Source of the DNA: Dyella_B nitratireducens
GTDB lineage: Bacteria; Pseudomonadota; Gammaproteobacteria; Xanthomonadales; Rhodanobacteraceae
Direction: 5' to 3'
Assembly: GCF_049532905.1 (NCBI RefSeq)
Contig: NZ_CP064032.1
Location: forward strand, 4,588,001-4,652,000
DNA: 64,000 bases
Under the pieces are notes generated by a model. It saw only the letters and a program-made list of their open reading frames with translations, was not told where the DNA came from and ran no database searches. Made by a program: the position numbers and the translations under genes. Positions 8,225-17,905 of the stretch are shown here, in pieces (position 1 is the first letter of the stretch; each line of letters begins with the position of its first letter).

Positions 8225-8254
8225 GAACCCCCGCGAAAGCGGGGGTTCTTTTTT
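8225..8254 (+). terminator. Intrinsic terminator of the tonB-exb operon
   Basis: A perfect 10-bp stem (GAACCCCCGC at 8225-8234 with GCGGGGGTTC at 8239-8248) closed by a GAAA tetraloop is followed at once by six T residues. This is the best rho-independent terminator in the window. It lies 55 bases after the exbD2 stop. Confidence 0.93.
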
Positions 8255-8351
8255 GATGACGAGATAGAGAAAACGAATTCTGAGGCTACAAGCCCACGAA
8301 CTATCATCTTTATACAGGCTTAAAACAAATAGCCGTCTAAACCGCCAAACC

Positions 8352-9095
8352 TCAGCGAAGAATCTGCAGATAATTACGCACCGTATTGGCAAGCCCTTCA
8401 TACAAAGCTTCGCCAATCAATGCATGCCCGATGGATACTTCAGCCAGCCCAGGAATAGCGACGCGTAGCGTACCGAGGTTCGCTTGACTGAGATCATGCC
8501 CTGCATTCACAGCCAAACCAGCTTGCTGCGCACGTCGTGCCGTCTCCACGCATAGTTCCAGCTGTTCTTTCGCATCACCTTCCGCAAAAGCATGAGCATA
8601 CGGGCCCGTGTAGATCTCCGCACGCTGCACGCCAAGTGCCACAGCATGTTCGAAACCCGTGGCACCCGGATCGACGAACAGACTTACCCTGCAACCTAGC
8701 TGGCGCAACTGGTCTACGACGGGACGCAAACGCTCCGCATCTTGCGCAAGCTCGAAACCGTGATCCGAGGTGATTTGTCCGTCGCTATCCGGCACCAGGG
8801 TTACCTGGGTCGGCCGTACTTCGCGAGCAAGCGCAATCAGCCCGGGATATTCCCCGCGTGGAGGTGCAAACGGGTTCCCTTCGATGTTGTACTCAACGCG
8901 TCCGCGCAGGATGCTTGCAAGCAACCGCACGTCGTTGGGGCGCACATGCCTTAAGTCCGGACGCGGATGTACCGTGATGCCGCCGCAGCCGGCCTCGATG
9001 CAGGTCGCCGCAGCGCGAGCGATATCAGGTTCGTTGCCACCGCGCGAATTGCGCAGAACGGCGATCTTGTTGAGATTGACGCTGAGCAGGGTCAT
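8352..9095 (-). CDS. pdxJ: Pyridoxine 5'-phosphate synthase
   Basis: PdxJ condenses 1-deoxyxylulose 5-phosphate with 3-amino-2-oxopropyl phosphate to make pyridoxine 5'-phosphate, the ring-closing step of DXP-dependent vitamin B6 synthesis. The 247-residue product starts with the family text MTLLSVNLNKIAVLRNSRGG and has GITVHPRPDLRH, the catalytic-site Glu in EYNIEGNP, and the C-terminal EVSIGHALIGEALYEGL. The open frame extends to 9242, but the ATG at 9095 matches the family N-terminus. It is the last gene of a minus-strand group acs-PPTase-pdxJ, with 41 bp separating it from the PPTase gene. Confidence 0.95.
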   Translation of the reverse strand: MTLLSVNLNKIAVLRNSRGGNEPDIARAAATCIEAGCGGITVHPRPDLRHVRPNDVRLLASILRGRVEYNIEGNPFAPPRGEYPGLIALAREVRPTQVTLVPDSDGQITSDHGFELAQDAERLRPVVDQLRQLGCRVSLFVDPGATGFEHAVALGVQRAEIYTGPYAHAFAEGDAKEQLELCVETARRAQQAGLAVNAGHDLSQANLGTLRVAIPGLAEVSIGHALIGEALYEGLANTVRNYLQILR

Positions 9096-9136
9096 GGAGG
9101 CCAAAGAAAAATCGTGGGTCGGACACAGTGCTCCGA

Positions 9137-9853
9137 TCAGCCGTCGTCGGCAAGTGTCCAGTATTCCATGTCCCTGGTCGTCCCCCGCCAGGCTACGCTG
9201 GCGACATAGCCCTTGCCTGCGGATAACGAATGAAGTTGCCATCGTGAGGCTTCGTCGCCATCAAGCCAGAGCAGGCATGGCGAAGCAGGTGCTACCGCCA
9301 ACCGTAACCGGTTCAGACCAAATGCGATGCCGTGGCCTAGAGCCTTGAGCACCGCCTCTTTGGCCGTCCAAAGTTGCAGGAAAGCGTATTCCTGCTGTGA
9401 CTTGTCCAATGCCGCCAAGGCAGCGGTTTCTTCCGGATGAAAAAAGCGCTCGGCAAGCTGCATGGCGCGCGGTCGCGGTCGGAGCTGTTCGATATCGATC
9501 CCAGGCACACATCCGCGTGCCACCGCGATAACCGCCGTGTCCCCACTATGCGACCAATTGAATTGCAACCAGCGATCCAGCGGCTCGGCCAATTCCGGCC
9601 GTCCATGCTCACCTTCCACGAAGGTCACGGCGTCCGCTGGCAAACCCAGGTAATTGGCCAACAACGCGTGCAACGGCGCTCGCCGCCATGACCGGTTATA
9701 GCGAAGCTGCCAAATATGAATCTGGCCTTCGCCCAATCCGGCTGCGATGCCGGCAACATCCTGGCCCTGATTCGTTCGCATGCGCGCATGCTGCCGGAAT
9801 GATGTGGCTCGGTACAAGCGCGCTATCTCTCCCTTCTCGGAGAGAGAAAGCAT
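9137..9853 (-). CDS. 4'-phosphopantetheinyl transferase, Sfp/Gsp type
   Basis: This family moves the phosphopantetheine arm of coenzyme A onto a serine of carrier proteins of polyketide, nonribosomal peptide, aryl polyene or fatty acid synthases. The 238-residue size fits the Sfp class. Visible motifs are NWSHSGD, the metal-binding GIDIE, FHPEE, and the catalytic LWTAKEAVLKALGHG. An internal ATG at 9781 (MRTNQG) is an alternative start giving 214 residues. It begins 9 bp after the acs stop, so the two are probably cotranscribed; sharing a transcript with acetyl-CoA synthetase links two enzymes that handle CoA. The carrier protein target is not in the window. Confidence 0.88.
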   Translation of the reverse strand: MLSLSEKGEIARLYRATSFRQHARMRTNQGQDVAGIAAGLGEGQIHIWQLRYNRSWRRAPLHALLANYLGLPADAVTFVEGEHGRPELAEPLDRWLQFNWSHSGDTAVIAVARGCVPGIDIEQLRPRPRAMQLAERFFHPEETAALAALDKSQQEYAFLQLWTAKEAVLKALGHGIAFGLNRLRLAVAPASPCLLWLDGDEASRWQLHSLSAGKGYVASVAWRGTTRDMEYWTLADDG

Positions 9854-9862
9854 GGCGATCGC

Positions 9863-11803
9863 TTAGCGAATCAACCGTTCATCCACCAGATTCTTCACCA
9901 CTGCCGGATCGGCAAGCGTGGAGATATCACCCAACTGGTCGGGTTGGTTCTCACCAATCTTGCGCAGAATGCGGCGCATGATTTTGCCCGAACGCGTCTT
10001 CGGCAAACCGGGCGCCCATTGGATGTAGTCGGGCGTAGCAATCGGCCCGATTTCCTTGCGCACCCAGGCCACCAACTCCTTGCGCAGCTCTTCGCTGCCC
10101 TGTTCACCGGCGACGAGCGTGACATAGGCGTAGATGCCTTGGCCCTTGATCTCATGCGGACAACCCACGACCGCTGCCTCGGCCACCTTGGGATGCGCGA
10201 CCAGCGCGCTTTCCACCTCAGCTGTACCGATGCGGTGGCCGGAAACGTTGATCACATCATCGACGCGGCCAGTAATCCAGTAATAACCATCCTCATCGCG
10301 ACGCACACCGTCGCCCGTGAAATAGCTGCCGGGATAGGCCTTGAAGTAGGTATCGATGAAGCGCTGATGGTCGCCATACACCGTACGCATCTGGCCAGGC
10401 CAGGAATCGGTGATCAGTAGATTGCCTTCCGCCGGACCTTCCAGCACCGCGCCGCCGGCATCCACCACCGCGGGCTTGATGCCAAAGAACGGCAGCGTCG
10501 CCGAGCCAGGTTTGGTATCGATCGCGCCGGCCAGCGGCGTAATCAAGATGCCACCGGTTTCGGTCTGCCACCAGGTATCTACGATCGGGCAGCGCTCGTC
10601 GCCCACCACGCGGTGATACCACTCCCAGGCCTCCGGATTGATCGGTTCGCCCACCGAGCCAAGCAACCGCAAACTGGCACGCGAACACTTCTTCACCGGA
10701 CCTTCGCCCTCACGCATCAGCGCGCGAATCGCCGTCGGCGCTGTGTAGAACAGCGTCACCCTGTGTTTGTCGACCACCTGCCAGAAGCGGCTGAAATCAG
10801 GATAGTTCGGCACCCCGTCAAACATCACTGTCGTCGCGCCGTTGGCAAGCGGACCGTAGACCACGTAGCTATGCCCGGTGACCCAGCCCACGTCGGCGGT
10901 GCACCAATAAACATCGTCCTCACGCACGTCGAACACCCATTCGTGGGTAAGGCTTGCATAGACCAGGTAGCCGCCCGACGTATGCAACACGCCTTTGGGC
11001 TTGCCGGTGGAACCGGAGGTGTACAGGATGAAAAGCGGATGTTCCGCCTCCACCGGCTCCGCGGGGCATTCAGCCGACTGCCCTTCCATCAGCACGTGGT
11101 AATAGCGATCGCGCGGTGACTGCATCGGCACGGCCGAGCCCGTGCGGCGCACCACGACCACGGTTTCCACACTGTTCGTGCCGGGGCGTTCAAGCGCTGC
11201 GTCGACGTTGGCCTTGAGCGGAATCCTTTTGCCGCCGCGCACACCTTCGTCTGCCGTTATCACCATCTTTGCCGTGGAATCGGCGATACGACCGGCCAGC
11301 GAATCAGGCGAGAAACCGCCGAATACCACCGAGTGAACCGCACCGATGCGCGCGCACGCCAACATCGCCACCGCCGCCTCCGGAATCATCGGCATATAAA
11401 TCGCCACGCGATCACCTTTCTTGACGCCCAAATGCTTCAGCGTGTTGGCGAACTTGCACACTTCCGCATGCAGCTCGCGATAACTGATGCGGCGTGACTC
11501 GGAAGGATCGTCACCTTCAAAGATGATGGCCGTTTTGTCGCCGCGCGTAGCGAGGTGACGATCCAGGCAGTTGGCCGATACATTGAGCTGGCCATCGTCA
11601 TACCAGCGGATGTGCAAGTTCTGCGGATCGTAGGAAACGTCGCGAATGCGAGTGGGCTTCTTCGCCCATTCCAGCCTTTCGGCGATGCGGCCCCAAAAAC
11701 CTTCGGGATCCTTCACAGACTCGGCATACAGCTTCTCGTAATCAGCTTTGCGAATGCGCGCCTTGGCGGCAAAAGCGGGATCGACCGGATAAACCTTTGA
11801 CAT
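9863..11803 (-). CDS. acs: Acetyl-CoA synthetase (AMP-forming)
   Basis: Acs activates acetate to acetyl-CoA through acetyl-AMP. The 646-residue length is typical. Motifs seen are the P-loop YTSGSTGKPKGV, the core TWWQTETGGI, YFTGDGVRRDEDGYYWITGR, and the C-terminal PKTRSGKIMRR, whose Lys is the known acetylation control site in this family. The ATG at 11803 is preferred over 11839 because AGGAGG stands at the right distance before it and it starts MSKVYPVD. It is the first gene of the acs-PPTase-pdxJ group. Confidence 0.96.
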   Translation of the reverse strand: MSKVYPVDPAFAAKARIRKADYEKLYAESVKDPEGFWGRIAERLEWAKKPTRIRDVSYDPQNLHIRWYDDGQLNVSANCLDRHLATRGDKTAIIFEGDDPSESRRISYRELHAEVCKFANTLKHLGVKKGDRVAIYMPMIPEAAVAMLACARIGAVHSVVFGGFSPDSLAGRIADSTAKMVITADEGVRGGKRIPLKANVDAALERPGTNSVETVVVVRRTGSAVPMQSPRDRYYHVLMEGQSAECPAEPVEAEHPLFILYTSGSTGKPKGVLHTSGGYLVYASLTHEWVFDVREDDVYWCTADVGWVTGHSYVVYGPLANGATTVMFDGVPNYPDFSRFWQVVDKHRVTLFYTAPTAIRALMREGEGPVKKCSRASLRLLGSVGEPINPEAWEWYHRVVGDERCPIVDTWWQTETGGILITPLAGAIDTKPGSATLPFFGIKPAVVDAGGAVLEGPAEGNLLITDSWPGQMRTVYGDHQRFIDTYFKAYPGSYFTGDGVRRDEDGYYWITGRVDDVINVSGHRIGTAEVESALVAHPKVAEAAVVGCPHEIKGQGIYAYVTLVAGEQGSEELRKELVAWVRKEIGPIATPDYIQWAPGLPKTRSGKIMRRILRKIGENQPDQLGDISTLADPAVVKNLVDERLIR

Positions 11804-11930
11804 ATCAGCCTCCTGCTCACCGGTTTGCCGGGAGCGCACTCAGTGGGTGACCGCTTGGCACGATCAAGCGGTGTCAACCACCCGAGTGTAGCGTTTGGAC
11901 GGCTGAACCGCCAAAGTTGCGATGCAGCAA

Positions 11931-12185
11931 TCACGCCTGCGGAGGTTTGTCGCGATGCTTATGAAGATGAGTCAGATCGAGCACGCTCTCGGGCCGCGCA
12001 TTTGCTTCGATGCGTGCCTGGGCAAAGCCGAGCGTGGTCGCGATCGCGCCGACAAACAGCCAGAACGCCATCGCACCAGGCCCATGCCGCGTGAAGCAAA
12101 GCACCCACGACAACAGCGTCGCGAACAGCCATAACCAGCGCATCACCAGCCCCTGAAGCCATTCCCCCGAAACGGTTTCCATCAT
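11931..12185 (-). CDS. Small inner-membrane protein of unknown function
   Basis: An 84-residue product has two hydrophobic helices, MRWLWLFATLLSWVLCF and AMAFWLFVGAIATTLGFA, and a polar, histidine-containing tail (THLHKHRDKPPQA). It stands alone between acs and the patatin gene and is transcribed toward acs. No family is recognised. The start is uncertain: ATGs at 12185 and 12182 are adjacent and neither has a strong ribosome binding site. It could be non-coding, but the two well-formed helices and the antisense absence of a better gene support it. Confidence 0.55.
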   Translation of the reverse strand: MMETVSGEWLQGLVMRWLWLFATLLSWVLCFTRHGPGAMAFWLFVGAIATTLGFAQARIEANARPESVLDLTHLHKHRDKPPQA

Positions 12186-12287
12186 ACGTCCGCCGCCGCA
12201 CCGGAATTGCGATGCCATCCACCGGCCGGACACACCTTCGGCCCGTAAGATAGGCGCTTATCGGATAGGGTTAAGGCAAGGGAGACA

Positions 12288-14477
12288 ATGGCTGAGCCGA
12301 ATCCATCCTCACCCACGCCGCAACGGCAGCGGCTGGCCTGGACGGACATCGTCGACTGGCTGGGCATCGGCCTGGATCACTGCAAGCCGATCCGCGTTTC
12401 CCTACTGGTGCTGGCCTTTGCCACTATTGTCATCACCAACGTGGATCAGGCCACCGAATTGTTCCTGATCGCCCTGTGGGTGGATCCCAGCAGCACGCGC
12501 TACATCTTTCTGCTGGCGACGAGTGCGCTCGCTGGCCTCGCCGTCTGGTACGCCACGCACAACGCCTATCGCCTGACTTATCCGCGTTGGCCTGCACTGC
12601 AGAACCCGCGTGCAGCTGGACTGAGGCGATGGATACCGCGGCTACTCGGTATCGTCGTGCCGTTGTTGGTGCTGTACGGCTACCTGATGGCGCTACGCAC
12701 CCCGCACCCCGCATGTGCCATCCACACACCATGCATGCGGCGCGATCTGCGCAGCGCGGGCTTGTTGATGGTTGCAGCGGCGATGATCGTGTTCTTCATT
12801 GGGCGCCAGCGCGTGTTGGATGCTGCCGCCGAGCGCACGGCCAAGGCCATCGAACTGCGCGTCACCGCGATCACCGCCTTGGGCACTGTGCCACTTGGCA
12901 TCTTTCTGGCAGTGCTGATCTTGAATGTGCTCATTACCGTACTGGTGGCAATTCAGCCACGTCAGTTCGACGGCATGGGGTCGCTGGCCGTAGCGCTGAT
13001 CACGGTGAGCTTTTTCTGCATGAGCGGAGGATTTCTCTGCATGCTCGTGGATCGGCATGGTGTACCGCTGTTGAGCCTGATGGTACTGATGTCGCTGACA
13101 TTGCATGCAGCGCACCTCAACGACAACCATCGCGTGCGCCAGTACCCGGACATGAGCACGCATCAGCGACCCGAACCGCCACCCGCCGATCATCGGCCAA
13201 GCTTCGATGCGTACGCCAAGGCATGGTTGCAAAGCCGCTGTACGCCACACCACGCTTGTCCGGTGATCCTGGTTTCCGCCGAAGGTGGCGGACTGCGCAG
13301 TGCCGCATGGACTGCAATGGTGCTGAGCGAATTTACCGCTCAGGTCGACCTGGCGTTGCCGCCGAATGGTGGTGAACCGATGCTCGAGCGTTACATGTTC
13401 GCCGGCAGCGGTGTATCAGGCGGCAGTTTTGGTCTGGCTACCTATGTCGCTGCGTTAAGCGTGGCGCCCGGAACCGGTGCAACGGCGCAAGCACGCAGCG
13501 AGCGAATACTTGATCACGACTTCCTCGCACCGGTGATGGCCAATGCATGGTTCATCGACTTCACGCAACGCTGGTTGCCCGGTGCCTGGTTCGACGATCG
13601 CGGTCGTGCACTCACGCGAGCGTGGGAGCAAGCTGCGCAGGAACAAGGCATCAACGCGCTAGCACAACCCTTTTCCAAGCTATATGAAAGCGAAAGTGGC
13701 GAGATCAACACGAACACGCCCGCATTATTCTTCAACAGCGCCACGGTCGGGCAAGGCTGGCGCTTCATCCAAGATCCTTTCAGCCCGTTTGCGCATAGCC
13801 CCTGGACCACGGCTTACGACGGTTCGATGTGGCTGGATCCACGCATACCGCTTAGCGAAGCAGTGTTCAACAGCGCACGCTTCACCTATTTAAGTCCTGC
13901 CGGCACGCTACAGACCGCAGGTACTAACCCATCACTATCGCCAGCAGGATTTCAGCTGGTGGACGGCGGCTATTTCGAGAACTCAGGTGCGACAACGCTG
14001 CTTGAAGTGATGCAGCGCCTGCATGCCATCGCTGCCTCCATCGCGCAGCCGATCCACGTCATCGTGCTGCATATCAGCAATGATCCCAGCCTGCGCGATT
14101 TCATCGATGCGCACGATCCCGAGCATCCACTGCCGCTCTATTCGGCAGCGTGTCCACGCACACCAAGTCCGACCGAATTGAACAGTTACGGCGAGGCCAC
14201 CGCGCCGCTCGTGGCGTTGCTGGACACGCGCGCTGCTCGCGGCGAGTATGCGAGGTTGGCATTGCTGGGAGCACTGCAAACCGATACGGCCGATACCGAT
14301 AAAGGCGACGTGCTCTGGCATCTGCGGCTTTGCCCCGGCAACTACCCGTTGCCACTGGGATGGACCATTTCATCACCCGTATTCGACGAAATGCGCCGCC
14401 AGCTCGAACAAAACTATCCTCTGGCAACCATGGGTGCGTGGCTGACGCAGCAAATCAAAGCCGCCAGGCAACCCTGA
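12288..14477 (+). CDS. Membrane-anchored patatin-like phospholipase
   Basis: The 729-residue protein has an N-terminal half with about seven hydrophobic segments between residues 35 and 275, then a patatin-type catalytic domain from about residue 320. Catalytic features are the oxyanion-loop SAEGGGLRSAAW, the nucleophile elbow GSGVSGGSFG (Ser in GVSGG), and the Asp of the dyad in VDGGYFENSG. Patatins cleave acyl chains from lipids. The fusion to a polytopic membrane part suggests a membrane lipid substrate handled at the inner membrane; which side the domain faces is not clear. A ribosome site GGGAG precedes the ATG. The radical SAM gene follows 41 bp later. Confidence 0.85.
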   Translation: MAEPNPSSPTPQRQRLAWTDIVDWLGIGLDHCKPIRVSLLVLAFATIVITNVDQATELFLIALWVDPSSTRYIFLLATSALAGLAVWYATHNAYRLTYPRWPALQNPRAAGLRRWIPRLLGIVVPLLVLYGYLMALRTPHPACAIHTPCMRRDLRSAGLLMVAAAMIVFFIGRQRVLDAAAERTAKAIELRVTAITALGTVPLGIFLAVLILNVLITVLVAIQPRQFDGMGSLAVALITVSFFCMSGGFLCMLVDRHGVPLLSLMVLMSLTLHAAHLNDNHRVRQYPDMSTHQRPEPPPADHRPSFDAYAKAWLQSRCTPHHACPVILVSAEGGGLRSAAWTAMVLSEFTAQVDLALPPNGGEPMLERYMFAGSGVSGGSFGLATYVAALSVAPGTGATAQARSERILDHDFLAPVMANAWFIDFTQRWLPGAWFDDRGRALTRAWEQAAQEQGINALAQPFSKLYESESGEINTNTPALFFNSATVGQGWRFIQDPFSPFAHSPWTTAYDGSMWLDPRIPLSEAVFNSARFTYLSPAGTLQTAGTNPSLSPAGFQLVDGGYFENSGATTLLEVMQRLHAIAASIAQPIHVIVLHISNDPSLRDFIDAHDPEHPLPLYSAACPRTPSPTELNSYGEATAPLVALLDTRAARGEYARLALLGALQTDTADTDKGDVLWHLRLCPGNYPLPLGWTISSPVFDEMRRQLEQNYPLATMGAWLTQQIKAARQP

Positions 14478-14518
14478 ATGTCGCACTGGCTGAGATAGCC
14501 AGGGAGCATGATGCTGCG

Positions 14519-15601
14519 ATGGCAGATCTTCCCCACGCATTCAAAGGCCGCGGCGCCGCTTCCAATCCGGAAGGACGCTTCGAAAGCATCCGGCACCACG
14601 CCGAAGATGACGGTTGGCAGCACGCCTTGCTGGATGAAGAGCAGCCGCGCCCGCGTACCGAAGTCATCGAGGAACGTGCGCGCAGCGTGATCACGCGCAA
14701 CGATTCTCCGGACCTTGCCTTCAATGTGGCCATGAATCCTTACCGCGGTTGCGAGCATGGGTGCATATACTGTTTTGCACGACCCAGCCACAGTTATCTC
14801 AACTTGTCACCGGGTCTCGATTTCGAAACCAAGCTGCGTGCCAAGAGCAATCTTGCAGACGTGCTGCGCTCGGAACTATCCAAGCCAGGTTATGTGCCAG
14901 GTCCGATCAATATCGGCAGCAACACCGATCCTTACCAACCGATCGAAAAGAAGTGGCGCATCACGCGCGCCGCGCTGGAAGTGCTGGCCGAATGCCATCA
15001 CCCATGCACCATCGTCACCAAGAACGCCATGGTCGAGCGTGACCTCGACATCCTGGTACCCATGGCGCGTGAACGGCTGGTGCAAGTTTTCATTTCAGTG
15101 AATTCACTGGACAACCATCTGGCTGCCAAGCTGGAGCCGCGAGCAAGCGCACCGCATCGTCGTTTGAAAGCAGTTCGCACACTCGCCGACGCGGGTGTAC
15201 CGGTTGGCGTGCTGGTGGCGCCGATCATTCCGGCCTTGAACGACCGCGACATGGAAGCTGTGCTCGAGCACGCTGCCACGGCTGGCGCAAGCTGTGCCGG
15301 CTACACCGTGTTGCGACTGCCTTACGAACTGAAAACCCTGTTTCGCGAGTGGCTCGGTGTGCATGCACCGCAGCGCGCGGAGCATGTCATGAGCTTGGTG
15401 CAACAGCTCAATGGCGGCAAGGATTACGACAGTAATTTCGCCACGCGCATGCGTGGCCAGGGTGTATTTGCGGAGCTACTACGGCGCCGTTTTGACGTGG
15501 CGTGTAGACGTCACCATTTTGGTCGTGCGCGTGAGTTGCAGTTGGATACATCGCGGTTTGTGGCGCCACGCAAACCGTCTCCACAAGGCGAACTGTTTTA
15601 A
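14519..15601 (+). CDS. Radical SAM protein, PA0069 family
   Basis: The 360-residue protein has the family N-terminus FKGRGAASNPEGRFE, then the radical SAM cluster motif CEHGCIYCFARPSH (CxxxCxxC), a GSNTDPYQPIEK segment and C-terminal family text. It belongs to the group related to spore photoproduct lyase-like SplB domains; the substrate is unknown. The start ATG at 14519 gives the expected N-terminus; the open frame extends to 14330 inside the patatin gene, but no start there is likely. AGGGAG lies 12 bases upstream. It is probably cotranscribed with the patatin gene. Confidence 0.88.
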   Translation: MADLPHAFKGRGAASNPEGRFESIRHHAEDDGWQHALLDEEQPRPRTEVIEERARSVITRNDSPDLAFNVAMNPYRGCEHGCIYCFARPSHSYLNLSPGLDFETKLRAKSNLADVLRSELSKPGYVPGPINIGSNTDPYQPIEKKWRITRAALEVLAECHHPCTIVTKNAMVERDLDILVPMARERLVQVFISVNSLDNHLAAKLEPRASAPHRRLKAVRTLADAGVPVGVLVAPIIPALNDRDMEAVLEHAATAGASCAGYTVLRLPYELKTLFREWLGVHAPQRAEHVMSLVQQLNGGKDYDSNFATRMRGQGVFAELLRRRFDVACRRHHFGRARELQLDTSRFVAPRKPSPQGELF

Positions 15602-15629
15602 CGCCTACAGCCCGCTCTAACCGGGGGCC

Positions 15630-15706
15630 GTCATTCCCGCGAAAGCGGGAATCCATCTTGCTCCGATGCATCCTTGAAAGTGGATTCTCGCTTTCGCGGG
15701 AATGAC
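15630..15706. repeat. REP-like inverted pair (TCATTCCCGCGAAAGCGGGA type)
   Basis: Two oppositely oriented 26-base units (15630-15655 and 15681-15706), each itself a hairpin around CCCGCGAAAGCGGG, differ by one base. They separate convergent genes and may end both transcripts. The same style, with a different core, occurs at 39889-40009. Confidence 0.8.
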
Positions 15707-15722
15707 AGCCATGTAGGCATGG

Positions 15723-17774
15723 TCACTGTGGCGGCAGGTATTTCTCAAACCAATTCAACGCGCGCTGTAGTACATCTCGTTGGTTCGCCGGGTTGTTGAA
15801 ATGATGTCCTTCGCCCGGATACACCACTAGCGAGGTCGGTACGCCAAGCGTGCGCAAGGCATGCCAGTATTCGAACGACTGCGGCGCCGGGCATTCCGCA
15901 TCACGCTCACCCACCACGATCAGCGTTGGCGTCTTCACCTTCTTGATGAAGTTGATCGCCGAGCTTTTCGCATATACCGCCGGATCGTCATACACCGATG
16001 CACCGAAGAACGGAATCATCCACTTGTCGATCGAGTTCTGCCCGTAATAGCTCTGCCAATTGGCAATGCCCGCTCCCGCCACGACGGCACGGAAACGCTG
16101 CGTCTGCGTGGGCACGAACATGCTCATGAAACCGCCATAGCTCCAACCGGTCAGCCCCAGGCGATGGTCGTCGACCGGAACTTTTTTCTCCACCGCATCG
16201 ATGCCGGCCAGCGTGTCGCGCAAGTCGCCATAGCCGAAGTCCTTGCGATTGGCCTGCACGAACGCTTCGCCCTGGCCGTAACTGCCGCGCGGGTTCGGCA
16301 TGAATACGAAATAGCCCAGGGTGGAGAACGGTATGGCGCCATAACCCACGGAAGGCCAAAGCTGCATCTCCGCGCCGGATGGACCGCCATGAATGTTGAC
16401 GATCATCGGGTAGCGCTTGCTGGGGTCATAATGCGCCGGATACAGCAACCAGCCCTGCACATGGAAACCTTCGTTGTCCCACTCCACGGACTCGACCTTG
16501 CCCCAGCTCGGCTTGAAACTCGCGTTGATCGCCGTTACGGCGGCAGGCATCCCGTTGCCGACCGTGCCTGCGTACACTTCCGGCGCTGCCTCGAAGGAGG
16601 TTTGCATGAAGGCAACTTGGCGATGATCGGCGGAGAAAGACAGTCCCAATATGGCCGTGCCATCGCCCACATAGCCCGCCGCCGTGAATAGCACGCGCTG
16701 CTGTTTCGCCTGTTTGGGACCGATCGAATATTCAGCCAATTGCGCTTGACCGTTGCTGATCTGGTCAACCAGCAACGACTGCGGCGAGCTCCATGTGAAC
16801 CACGAAGGGGTGACATGGATGCCAGGCGTGAGATCGACCGGTGCGCCGCCCGATGCTGAAACGCCGTAAAGATCGCCCCCCGTAAAACCTTGGTCGCTCA
16901 TCAAGCCGCCAATAAACGCGATACGCGAACCATCTGGCGACCAGCGTGGCAATGCGATCTGCAAACCATGCAGCGACCCGCTCATCGTGTTCGGATCGAC
17001 CAATGCGGTGCGCGAGGCGTTCGGCTGCGCGGCCTGCACGTAAAGCTGTGCAATCCACCAGTTGTTGTCACCCGGTGGTGGCGCGGCTACGTATGCCACG
17101 CGTGCACTATCCGGCGCCCAGGCAAACTCGTAGACATGGCTGGTTGCCGGGGTAATTTGCTGCAGTGATCCGCCCTGCGCCGGTACCGTGGCAATACGCT
17201 GCACTTCGATGCCTTCCACACCGATTTCGCCGATCGCTGGCTTCGCTGCCGCGAGCGCGCTGGCGCGCCGCGTGGCGCCTTCCACGTAAAGGAAAGCCAG
17301 CGTCTTGCCATCCGGCGACCAGCTCAGCGCGTTCGCATAGCCATCCAGTGCAGCCAGGCGCTCCGGCTTTGCCTGCGATGACACATCGAGCACGTAGAGA
17401 TCCGGCTGCTTGTTGCCGCCCATGCCCGTACGAGTGCTGGCGCAGTTGGACAGAAAGGCCAGGTGGCGCGAATCCGGTGCCCAGGCCAGGCTGCTCTCGC
17501 TGCATACGCCGGGCTTGCTGGCCAGGCCGATGCTGTGCGCATGCTTGCCGTCCGTATCGGCCAGCATGATGCTGGGCTTGTCCTGGGTATCCACCACCCA
17601 GGCCAGATGTTGCCCGTCCGGTGACAGCGCCACCTCGTTGATATGACGCACCTTGCCCAGCTCGGTGAGCAGGGCTTCGATACGCGGATCGGTGGCGCCG
17701 CGCGTGTCGGCCAGCGCGACCGGCGCAAGAAATGCCGCCAGCAACGGCAGCAGCAGACGGGACGGTTTCAGCAT
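15723..17774 (-). CDS. Exported S9 family peptidase (acylaminoacyl-peptidase/DPP-like)
   Basis: A 683-residue serine peptidase has a signal peptide (MLKPSRLLLPLLAAFLAPVA). It has an N-terminal WD40-like propeller with repeated phrases such as SPDGKTLAFLY and APDSRHLAFLS, and a C-terminal alpha/beta-hydrolase domain. The catalytic Ser is in GWSYGGFMS (about residue 544), the Asp in GERDAECP (about 625) and the His in GEGHHFNN (about 656). It probably cuts oligopeptides in the periplasm. The start at 17774 is preferred over 17795 because it begins the signal peptide. It is divergent from xth and convergent with the radical SAM gene across a REP pair. Confidence 0.9.
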   Translation of the reverse strand: MLKPSRLLLPLLAAFLAPVALADTRGATDPRIEALLTELGKVRHINEVALSPDGQHLAWVVDTQDKPSIMLADTDGKHAHSIGLASKPGVCSESSLAWAPDSRHLAFLSNCASTRTGMGGNKQPDLYVLDVSSQAKPERLAALDGYANALSWSPDGKTLAFLYVEGATRRASALAAAKPAIGEIGVEGIEVQRIATVPAQGGSLQQITPATSHVYEFAWAPDSARVAYVAAPPPGDNNWWIAQLYVQAAQPNASRTALVDPNTMSGSLHGLQIALPRWSPDGSRIAFIGGLMSDQGFTGGDLYGVSASGGAPVDLTPGIHVTPSWFTWSSPQSLLVDQISNGQAQLAEYSIGPKQAKQQRVLFTAAGYVGDGTAILGLSFSADHRQVAFMQTSFEAAPEVYAGTVGNGMPAAVTAINASFKPSWGKVESVEWDNEGFHVQGWLLYPAHYDPSKRYPMIVNIHGGPSGAEMQLWPSVGYGAIPFSTLGYFVFMPNPRGSYGQGEAFVQANRKDFGYGDLRDTLAGIDAVEKKVPVDDHRLGLTGWSYGGFMSMFVPTQTQRFRAVVAGAGIANWQSYYGQNSIDKWMIPFFGASVYDDPAVYAKSSAINFIKKVKTPTLIVVGERDAECPAPQSFEYWHALRTLGVPTSLVVYPGEGHHFNNPANQRDVLQRALNWFEKYLPPQ

Positions 17775-17905
17775 CACGGTACGTTCCCCAGGCACACGAA
17801 AACCCCAACGCTAGCAGCTGGGCCCCGTCTTCCCCATGTGCATGAAGGCACTGCCTGGCCGAGGCAGGCCGTTTACGTCATCGTCATCCCGTACAATCCG
17901 GCCCC

